Below are positions 11,425 through 17,256 of a DNA stretch of 21,160 bases, in pieces. Both the position numbers and the translations under genes were made by a program. The notes beneath the pieces were generated by a model. The model did not search any database, was not told the origin of the DNA, and saw nothing but the letters and a program-made list of their open reading frames with translations. The DNA is from a virus. Position 1 is the first letter of the stretch. The number at the start of each line of letters is the position of its first letter. The stretch lies in IMG/VR virus record IMGVR_UViG_3300006928_000127, positions 1 to 21,160 of that record; one strand, written 5' to 3'.

Positions 11425-13321
11425 TCTACTACCAACAGACTATCAGACTTTCATTGCAACCTCACGGTATGCACGTTGGCTAGACGAAGAGGGTCGCCGA
11501 GAGAATTGGGCAGAGACAGTAGGTCGCTACATGGACAATGTTGTAAAGCCTATTGCTGGTGATGACACATACATCCGTTCTATTGAGGAAGCTATCCTTA
11601 ATCTTGAGGTCATGCCATCCATGAGAGCCTTGATGACCGCTGGGCCAGCACTCTCCCGTGACAATACTGCTGGCTACAACTGTTCTTATTTGCCCGTAGA
11701 TGATCCTAAATCTTTTGACGAGGCTATGTTCATCTTGTTGTGTGGTACAGGTGTAGGGTTCTCTGTAGAGCGTCAGTACGTGTCTAAGCTACCAGAAATA
11801 CCAGAAGATATGTTTAATAGTGGTACAACGGTTCTTGTTAAGGATAGCAAAGAGGGTTGGGCAAAAGCACTACGTCAGGTAATTGCTCTGTTATACAGTG
11901 GGGAAATACCAAAGTGGGATGTATCTAAAGTACGACCAGCAGGTGCTAAACTGAAGACCTTTGGTGGTCGTGCTAGTGGCCCTGCACCATTGGTTGACTT
12001 GTTTAACTTTGTTATTCGTACCTTTACTAATGCTAAGGGACGTAAGCTATCTTCTATTGAGTGTCACGATATCATGTGTAAGATTGGTGAGGTAGTTGTT
12101 GTAGGTGGTGTACGTCGTTCTGCTATGATATCCCTGTCTAACCTAAGTGATGACCGTATGCGTCATGCTAAGAGTGGGTCATGGTGGGAGAACGATCCTC
12201 AACGTGCTTTAGCTAACAACTCTGTAAGCTACACCGAGAAGCCTGATGCAGTGTCTTTCATGCGAGAGTGGATGTCTCTAGTGGAAAGTGGCTCTGGTGA
12301 ACGTGGTATCTTTAACCGTGAGGCTTCTAAGACACAGGCAGCTAAGAATGGTCGTCGTGATCCTGACTACGAGTTCGGCACGAATCCATGTTCGGAAATA
12401 ATTTTACGCGGATACCAGTTTTGCAACCTAACGGAGTGCGTAGTACGTGCTACAGACACTTTAGAGACACTTGAGAAGAAGGTACGCCTAGCTACCATCT
12501 TGGGTACGATCCAGTCGTCCTACACCAAGTTTCCGTACTTGCGTAAGGTATGGCAGAACAACACAGAAGAGGAACGTCTACTAGGTGTCTCACTAACAGG
12601 GATCATGGACAACCCACTAATGACGACAAGTAATAAAGGACTAGATAAGACCCTTACTCATCTCAAGCAAATAGCCGTGGATACTAACGCTGATTGGTCT
12701 AAACGTCTTAACATTCCTGTCTCTACTGCAATCACTTGCGTCAAGCCATCAGGAACAGTTTCACAGTTAGTAGACAGCAGTAGTGGGATACACGCTCGAC
12801 ACTCTAAATACTACATCCGTACTGTACGTGGAGATAACAAAGATCCACTGACACAATTCATGGTGGATCAAGGTATCCCTAATGAACCTGACGTAATGAA
12901 GCCTGATGCTACGACAGTATTCAGCTTCCCTATGCAAGCTCCTAAAGGTGCAGTTACTACAGAGGATATGTCTGCTATTGACCAGCTTGAGATGTGGATG
13001 GCGTACCAACGATCATGGTGTGAACACAAGCCATCCGTGACAATTAACGTCAAGAAAGACGAATGGTTTGAGGTAGGTGCATTTGTGTATAAGCACTTCG
13101 ATGAGATGTCTGGTGTGTCGTTCTTGCCGTACAACGAACACACGTATCAACAGGCTCCTTATCAAGAATGTTTACCTACTGATTATCATATACTTTTAGA
13201 TCAGATGCCTAAGAATATTGACTGGACTAAGTTGTCAGAGTACGAGCAAGAGGACAACACAGCAGGTAGTCAGACACTAGCTTGTTCTGGGGATAGCTGT
13301 GAGATTGTAGACTTAACTTAA
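11417..13321 (+). CDS. nrdJ: Class II (B12-dependent) ribonucleotide reductase
   Basis: The 634-residue enzyme reduces ribonucleotides to deoxyribonucleotides with an adenosylcobalamin-generated thiyl radical. The active-site loop 'GTNPCSEIIL' (321-330) gives the radical Cys C325 with N323 and E327. C336 in 'FCNLTE', 11 residues on as in the Lactobacillus enzyme, and C89 in 'GYNCSY' are the redox pair. 'CVKPSGTVSQLVDSSSGIHA' (441-460) is the phosphate-binding region. The C-terminus 'LACSGDSCEIVDL' holds C623 and C628, which shuttle electrons in from glutaredoxin or thioredoxin. The length fits the monomeric type. Needing B12 rather than oxygen or iron suits a marine alphaproteobacterial host. 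Glutaredoxin follows 9 bases later. Confidence 0.95.
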   Translation: MSNLLPTDYQTFIATSRYARWLDEEGRRENWAETVGRYMDNVVKPIAGDDTYIRSIEEAILNLEVMPSMRALMTAGPALSRDNTAGYNCSYLPVDDPKSFDEAMFILLCGTGVGFSVERQYVSKLPEIPEDMFNSGTTVLVKDSKEGWAKALRQVIALLYSGEIPKWDVSKVRPAGAKLKTFGGRASGPAPLVDLFNFVIRTFTNAKGRKLSSIECHDIMCKIGEVVVVGGVRRSAMISLSNLSDDRMRHAKSGSWWENDPQRALANNSVSYTEKPDAVSFMREWMSLVESGSGERGIFNREASKTQAAKNGRRDPDYEFGTNPCSEIILRGYQFCNLTECVVRATDTLETLEKKVRLATILGTIQSSYTKFPYLRKVWQNNTEEERLLGVSLTGIMDNPLMTTSNKGLDKTLTHLKQIAVDTNADWSKRLNIPVSTAITCVKPSGTVSQLVDSSSGIHARHSKYYIRTVRGDNKDPLTQFMVDQGIPNEPDVMKPDATTVFSFPMQAPKGAVTTEDMSAIDQLEMWMAYQRSWCEHKPSVTINVKKDEWFEVGAFVYKHFDEMSGVSFLPYNEHTYQQAPYQECLPTDYHILLDQMPKNIDWTKLSEYEQEDNTAGSQTLACSGDSCEIVDLT

Positions 13322-13330
13322 GGTGTATCT

Positions 13331-13573
13331 ATGTATACTATAATAACTCGTAATCAATGTAACTTTTGTGATACAGCTAAAGTCCTATTGAAAGGAATGG
13401 GACAAAGCTACACAGAGTACAACATAGAGACCTCTAGTTCTAAGTGGGTTCTGACTTTACTTAAACAGGCAGGTCATAAAACTGTCCCTCAAATCTTCTC
13501 GTCAGATGGTACACACATAGGTGGGTGTGCAGAACTAAAAGAACTGGCAGGAAAACTTGAGGGTAGTATTTAA
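13331..13573 (+). CDS. Glutaredoxin
   Basis: This 80-residue dithiol oxidoreductase has the active-site pair C10-N-F-C13 after the first strand (MYTIITRNQ). The cis-Pro motif 'TVPQIF' (51-56) and the glutathione-binding 'GGCAEL' (64-69) follow. It probably delivers electrons to the C-terminal Cys pair of NrdJ just upstream, an arrangement common in phage nucleotide operons. CNFC differs from the commoner CPYC: loss of the Pro usually alters redox potential. Its TAA overlaps the phoH start by one base. Confidence 0.9.
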   Translation: MYTIITRNQCNFCDTAKVLLKGMGQSYTEYNIETSSSKWVLTLLKQAGHKTVPQIFSSDGTHIGGCAELKELAGKLEGSI

Positions 13574-14277
13574 TGGACGACTTTCCCGACAAGCCAAGGA
13601 AGTCCAGACGTAAGACTAACTATAAAGGTGCGAGTAGTAAGAAGACATCAGGTCTCTATGCTCGTACCAACAAACAGAAGGAACTAATAAGTGCGCTTAA
13701 AGAAAGCAATCAAATCTTTATTCTTGGCCCTGCTGGTACTGGTAAAACGTATGTTACGGCGACTTACGCTTCCGACCTCTACACGACGAAACAAATCGAT
13801 AAAATCGTCATCACAAGACCTCACGTTGCCGTAGGTAAGGAGCTAGGATTCTTAAAAGGAGACCTCAATGAGAAAACTATGCCTTGGGCTTTGCCTGTCC
13901 TGGATGTTCTGGAGAAGCACTTGGGTAAAGGAACGGTCGATACAGGAATCAAGAATGGGAACATTGAAATGGCTCCTCTTGCTCTCATGCGGGGCCGTAG
14001 CTTCGATAATGCCTTTATAATCGTGGATGAGACACAGAACATAACCACTCACGAATTAAAGATGTTGTTGACAAGAGTAGGCGAGAACACTACTATTGTG
14101 CTTAATGGTGATGTGCAGCAGTCTGACCTAAAGGAAGCTGATGGTTTGACCAAGGTTATTCACCTAGCTAAGAAGCATATGTTACCTGTACCAATCATTG
14201 AATTTGGAATAGACGACATCATACGTAGCGACATCACAGCAATGTGGGTCAGGACATTTCTAAAGGAAGGTATATGA
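13573..14277 (+). CDS. phoH: PhoH-family ATPase
   Basis: The 234-residue protein has a Walker A motif 'GPAGTGKT' (52-59), the PhoH-specific 'ITRPHVAVGKELGFLKGD' (80-97) and Walker B 'FIIVDETQN' (148-156; D152, E153). 'GDVQQSDL' follows in the sensor region. The basic N-terminal 25 residues (KPRKSRRKTNYKG) may contact nucleic acid. PhoH-like proteins are RNA-linked NTPases. The gene is very common in marine phages and was named for phosphate-starvation control, but its phage role is unsettled. It is translated with glutaredoxin (TAATG) and the DUF3310 gene (ATGA), at the end of the nucleotide module. Confidence 0.93.
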   Translation: MDDFPDKPRKSRRKTNYKGASSKKTSGLYARTNKQKELISALKESNQIFILGPAGTGKTYVTATYASDLYTTKQIDKIVITRPHVAVGKELGFLKGDLNEKTMPWALPVLDVLEKHLGKGTVDTGIKNGNIEMAPLALMRGRSFDNAFIIVDETQNITTHELKMLLTRVGENTTIVLNGDVQQSDLKEADGLTKVIHLAKKHMLPVPIIEFGIDDIIRSDITAMWVRTFLKEGI

Positions 14278-14612
14278 CAGATGTTTGGATGAGGGACGCT
14301 AACGTAAGAGCAAACGAAGAGGAAAATTATATGGCAAAATGGGGTGAGATAAAAGAGGGTGGATACTTTGGTGGACCTAAAGTTGTAGAAGAGGATGTAG
14401 TAAACAAACCTGCACACTACGGTGATGGTAAGATCGAATGTATTGACTACATGAAAGACAACATGGATCACATGATGTTCATGGGATACTTAGAGGGTAA
14501 CGCCAAGAAGTATCTACACAGGTACAGGTACAAGGGTAAGCCTGTAGAAGACCTAAAGAAAGCACGATGGTACTTAGATAGGCTAATAGGGGAAATGGAA
14601 GGAGACCCATAG
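14274..14612 (+). CDS. DUF3310 (SaV-like) phage protein
   Basis: The C-terminal 70 residues match DUF3310: 'NKPAHYGDGKIECIDYM', then 'GYLEGNAKKYLHRYRYKG' and 'LKKARWYLDRLI'. The family is widespread in phages and is sometimes annotated as nucleotide kinase-like, without firm proof of activity. The first 40 residues are polar and variable. I chose ATG 14274, coupled to the phoH stop as ATGA behind AAAGGAAGG, over a GTG at 14244 that would lie inside phoH. The product is 112 residues. Confidence 0.88.
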   Translation: MTDVWMRDANVRANEEENYMAKWGEIKEGGYFGGPKVVEEDVVNKPAHYGDGKIECIDYMKDNMDHMMFMGYLEGNAKKYLHRYRYKGKPVEDLKKARWYLDRLIGEMEGDP

Positions 14613-14613
14613 T

Positions 14614-14796
14614 ATGTTCTCAGCAATAATACTTGCGTGTGCAGCTAACCTAACTTGTGTGTCGGTAGCTTTTCCAGAGGTACTAGATTCAGAAGAGGAA
14701 TGCCTTAGTACAATGCCTGATGGGTTCAAGTTCGTAGAGTCTAACGGATACATAGTAAAAGGCTACTTATGCTATCGTTGGCCCGAAGAAACCTAG
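14614..14796 (+). CDS. Small exported protein with Cys pair, 60 aa
   Basis: The N-terminus is a hydrophobic, short signal-like stretch (MFSAIILACAANLTCVSVAF) with little positive charge. The mature part has C30 and C53 with 'EEECLSTMPDGF' and 'GYLCYRW', a layout that suits a disulfide-stabilised periplasmic domain. The plan recalls the protein at 1846-2025. A GGAAGGAGACCC site lies ahead of ATG 14614. This is the last + strand gene before the terminator hairpin. Function unknown. Confidence 0.65.
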   Translation: MFSAIILACAANLTCVSVAFPEVLDSEEECLSTMPDGFKFVESNGYIVKGYLCYRWPEET

Positions 14797-14806
14797 ACAA
14801 AGAAAA

Positions 14807-14838
14807 ACCCCCTTGGATTGCTCCTTGGGGGTCTTTTT
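14807..14838. terminator. Bidirectional intrinsic terminator between convergent blocks
   Basis: ACCCCC (14807-14812) pairs with GGGGGT (14827-14832). A TT/TT internal mismatch is followed by three more pairs, GGA (14815-14817) with TCC (14822-14824), around a TTGC loop. On the + strand the stem is followed by CTTTTTG (14833-14839). On the - strand AAAAA at 14803-14807 provides the matching U-run. The hairpin lies 10 bases after the last + gene and 20 bases past the end of the last - gene, so it can stop transcription from both sides. Confidence 0.85.
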
Positions 14839-14858
14839 GTATCTATTTATGGGGTGAG

Positions 14859-15329
14859 CTACCACTTACCTTGTTGTTTACCCACCAGATAAAATACAAG
14901 TGCTAGTCCAGCTATACCTGCCAAGGCCAAGAGTATACCTATTGTCCAGTTGATACAGTTGTCGATAAACTCTTGCTTCTTGTAGACTAACTCTCGTTGT
15001 TCCTTACGCATCCTAGCCTCAGTGCGTACTATTTCATCCCAAGCTGAGGGTCCGTAAACGAAAGAGATATGGCTACGGAGTTCTTCCCTCATCTGGGTTG
15101 CCTGTTGTTTAGCTGACCAAGCCTCTAGTGCCTGAGATTGTGTGTCAGAAAACATCTTGTACATGGGTGGCTTAGATGCCTTCTCGTGTACAAAATCAAG
15201 ATCACTCAAAGCCTTTGACCATTGTTGCAACTGGGAACCCATTGAGGATAGCTCCTTGCCCACAGCAAAGCCTTTCTTTAGGGCTGTGTATGCTGTACTG
15301 GCTGCTGCTATACAGCTAAGGGGGTCCAT
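14859..15329 (-). CDS. Conserved phage protein with C-terminal TM anchor
   Basis: The 156-residue protein opens 'MDPLSCIAAASTAYTALKKG' and has a long charged helical middle with 'FVYGPSAWDEIVRTEARMRK' (about 89-108). It ends in one membrane segment (INWTIGILLALAGIAGLALVFYLV). I recall proteins with the same start, the GPSAW-E motif and a C-terminal anchor from marine phages, always without known function. It is the last gene of the lysis block and overlaps its upstream neighbour by 1 base, so a role in lysis or envelope interaction is plausible. Confidence 0.7.
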   Translation of the reverse strand: MDPLSCIAAASTAYTALKKGFAVGKELSSMGSQLQQWSKALSDLDFVHEKASKPPMYKMFSDTQSQALEAWSAKQQATQMREELRSHISFVYGPSAWDEIVRTEARMRKEQRELVYKKQEFIDNCINWTIGILLALAGIAGLALVFYLVGKQQGKW

Positions 15330-15604
15330 TACCTAGCTTCGTCTTTGTAGGCTACTCTCTCCATCATAACCCTAATGGACTTTATATTCTCATCTATACG
15401 AGCTAGAGTAAGAGCCTGAGCTTGCACTACACCTTCTAGTGTACTGACACGTACATCTTGCCTTAGCAGTTCTTTCTCGTTGTTCTTGATAGCATTATCC
15501 ATTGAGGACACATACCACACCAACGATACAGTCTGAATAAAGATAGCTACGACAAAGGTTAGAGGGACAGATTTAGATAAGTGCCATTCAGTTTGGTTTT
15601 CCAC
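15329..15604 (-). CDS. N-anchored coiled-coil membrane protein, lysis region
   Basis: The 91-residue protein has a single N-terminal membrane segment (PLTFVVAIFIQTVSLVWYV, residues 14-32). A long predicted coiled coil follows (MDNAIKNNEKELLRQDVRVSTLEGVV, then LARIDENIKSIRVMM). A membrane anchor plus periplasmic coiled coil is the plan of inner-membrane spanins and of some phage holin-associated proteins. Next to a probable u-spanin, either a second spanin part or a holin regulator is possible. It uses a GTG start at 15604 behind AGGAAG and overlaps the upstream gene by 17 bases. Confidence 0.65.
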   Translation of the reverse strand: MENQTEWHLSKSVPLTFVVAIFIQTVSLVWYVSSMDNAIKNNEKELLRQDVRVSTLEGVVQAQALTLARIDENIKSIRVMMERVAYKDEAR

Positions 15605-15974
15605 GGTATCTTCCTAGCGTTATTATTTTCAAAAGACCTTTGCCCATCTCTTGAGGAGTAGGCAGCATCCAACCAAGAACTAATAGTAGGATGACCCAAG
15701 GTGGGATTTCGTTGATTGTTAAGTTGTCTACCGATTTAGTGCTAACTTTATTGTCATCGTTAGACTGTTCAATCTCACCAGTTAAGGTCTCTACTACTAT
15801 CTTTTGTTCAGTGTTCTTTGTAGTACCGATTGTCTGAGTGTTAGTTTTACCTATCTGAGTGTTTGCAGCTACGTTAGTTCCTCCCCCCGATAGGAAACCG
15901 AGAGGATTAAGTTGACTACAATTACTTAGAAGGAGTATCGACAGGAGTGCTAATGTTACTCTTACCATTGACAT
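15588..15974 (-). CDS. Probable unimolecular spanin (lipoprotein with C-terminal TM)
   Basis: From ATG 15974 the 128-residue product has a lipoprotein-type leader (MVRVTLALLSILLLSNC, Cys at 19). A polar Thr/Asn-rich periplasmic stretch with 'NVAANTQIGKTN' and 'VDNLTINEIPPW' follows, and then one C-terminal membrane helix (WVILLLVLGWMLP). Lipid anchor in the outer membrane plus an inner-membrane helix is the plan of u-spanins such as T1 gp11, which fuse the two membranes at the end of lysis. The residue before the Cys is Asn, unusual for a lipobox. It lies directly after holin and endolysin candidates. An upstream TTG at 16019 would blur the leader and was not chosen. ATG 15968 is also possible. 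Confidence 0.68.
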   Translation of the reverse strand: MSMVRVTLALLSILLLSNCSQLNPLGFLSGGGTNVAANTQIGKTNTQTIGTTKNTEQKIVVETLTGEIEQSNDDNKVSTKSVDNLTINEIPPWVILLLVLGWMLPTPQEMGKGLLKIITLGRYRGKPN

Positions 15975-16149
15975 ATATCCCAAAGAAGCCAGCACCAGCA
16001 CCAACGATAACTGAGACAAACCCAGCTTGTGCGTTAGTAGGGTCTGGAAGGTTCATAAACCAGTTAGTTGTTTGGTAGAAAGCTATGCCATACAGAGTGA
16101 TAATCAGACGGGGCCATATACGCCACTTGTCTAACCACTCAGGTGTCAT
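15922..16149 (-). CDS. Holin candidate, two TM segments
   Basis: The 75-residue protein has a charged N-terminus (MTPEWLDKWRIWPR) and two hydrophobic segments, 'LIITLYGIAFYQTTNWFM' and 'GFVSVIVGAGAGFFGIYV'. It ends in a short polar tail. Size, topology and position between the endolysin gene (4-base ATGA overlap) and the spanin gene (overlap of about 50 bases) fit a holin, which forms the membrane lesion that triggers lysis. The sequence resembles small membrane proteins I recall from roseophages. The holin role is inferred from position and topology. Confidence 0.68.
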   Translation of the reverse strand: MTPEWLDKWRIWPRLIITLYGIAFYQTTNWFMNLPDPTNAQAGFVSVIVGAGAGFFGIYVNGKSNISTPVDTPSK

Positions 16150-16523
16150 GGATATTTCTTTCTGTCCAATTCAAAGTGGGGAGCGTCATAAAAACTCTTC
16201 CAGTCACCACCCCATACGATAGGAATGTCGAGTTCTTCTGCCGCTTCTTTCATAGCCTCAGCCATCAATTCAAAACGATCAATGTCTTCCCAGTCAACAG
16301 GATAAGGAACCATGTCTACAGCATGACCCGTAAGGTGACGGGAGTTAAGTGTAGTAGACTTTCCAGCCTTTACTAGCTCTCTCTGACGATTGATATTACG
16401 GATACCTTCAATGACTGTGAAGTCAACTTCAGTTATCTCTATTGCTTTTTTAACTACAGCAACCATGTCTGGGTTTACCCCTGATAAGTTCTGTAGACTA
16501 CGTGTTCCTAATTTATAAGCCAT
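16146..16523 (-). CDS. M15-family peptidase endolysin
   Basis: The 125-residue protein is a compact M15 (VanY/L-alanyl-D-glutamate peptidase-like) endolysin that cuts the peptide part of peptidoglycan. 'EGIRNINRQRELVKAGKS' (39-56) leads into the zinc motif 'SRHLTGHAVDM' (61-71; H63 and D70). 'DAPHFEL' (113-119; H116) supplies the third ligand, and 'WGGDW' (104-108) lies before it. No signal peptide is visible, so it depends on the holin for access to the wall. AAAGGATAAAAC precedes the ATG at 16523. It is the first gene of the lysis cassette, directly after the tail fibre. Confidence 0.9.
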   Translation of the reverse strand: MAYKLGTRSLQNLSGVNPDMVAVVKKAIEITEVDFTVIEGIRNINRQRELVKAGKSTTLNSRHLTGHAVDMVPYPVDWEDIDRFELMAEAMKEAAEELDIPIVWGGDWKSFYDAPHFELDRKKYP

Positions 16524-16533
16524 GTTTTATCCT

Positions 16534-17241
16534 TTATTTCCAACATTCAAAAATAACATCCCACTTAGTGTTTGTTAGTGCTGTAACCCCACCAGCTGTT
16601 TTGGTCTGTATAAAGACAGAGTTACCAGCTATTTGAATATTCGTGGCGTTGACAGACGCAGTATTGCCACGCAGTCCACCCCCTTCGTTATGTGAAGTCA
16701 GACAGATAACATCCCCAACAGCATAACCCAAATCTGTTGATGTACATACAATCTTGACTTCCCAGCGTGAAGGTACTGCCCCTAATCCGTGTGCAGCAGA
16801 AGTCACAGAAGAGGTAAACGCTACCTGTGTTGTGAAGTCAGGCCCAGAAGCTGCTGAATATAATGCGATAATAGCAGCCTTTATCTTTGCAGGACTAACT
16901 AAACTCTCCGTTGTACCCGTACCAGCTTGCCACGTACCTGTAGCTTGATCGCCTAGTAGACCTGTCTGACTTCCAGCAGTAGTAACGACCTGTGTGTCAT
17001 CTAGTATTCTAAAGGCATCAGCACTCTGGTCTACGTAACCTATGTTGATCCAAGCATCATCAGCTTCAGCCCTCATCTTTAGTATGTTTGCAGATGTGTC
17101 ATACCAAAGCATATTCGCATATGTGGTGCTAGGTGCTGTAGTTCCAGACGACGTACTAGCCAAAGCCTTTAAAGCATTATTGATGTCGGCTCTTGCATTC
17201 GATGATGTCTGGTTTGCAATATCAAAATCGTGTTGGCTCAT
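16534..17241 (-). CDS. Tail fibre/receptor-binding candidate
   Basis: The 235-residue protein has the N-terminal layout of short phage fibres. There is an Ala/Asn-rich helix (NQTSSNARADINNALKALAS), then a 'WYDTSANILKMRAEADDAWI' unit that often marks fibre shafts. A Gly/Thr/Ser-rich beta region with 'SPAKIKAAIIALYSA' and a 'AAHGLGAVPSRWEV' segment follows. The C-terminal half resembles beta-sandwich head domains. It follows the J-like tail tip gene by 15 bases and is preceded by AGAAAGGG. Receptor binding is inferred from composition and position. No chaperone gene is visible. Confidence 0.75.
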   Translation of the reverse strand: MSQHDFDIANQTSSNARADINNALKALASTSSGTTAPSTTYANMLWYDTSANILKMRAEADDAWINIGYVDQSADAFRILDDTQVVTTAGSQTGLLGDQATGTWQAGTGTTESLVSPAKIKAAIIALYSAASGPDFTTQVAFTSSVTSAAHGLGAVPSRWEVKIVCTSTDLGYAVGDVICLTSHNEGGGLRGNTASVNATNIQIAGNSVFIQTKTAGGVTALTNTKWDVIFECWK

Positions 17242-17256
17242 GTTAAGCCCTTTCTA

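Noticed and set aside
15975-16019. TTG start giving a 143-aa spanin candidate
   Set aside because: The extension adds a second hydrophobic stretch before the lipoprotein leader and lacks a clear ribosome-binding site.
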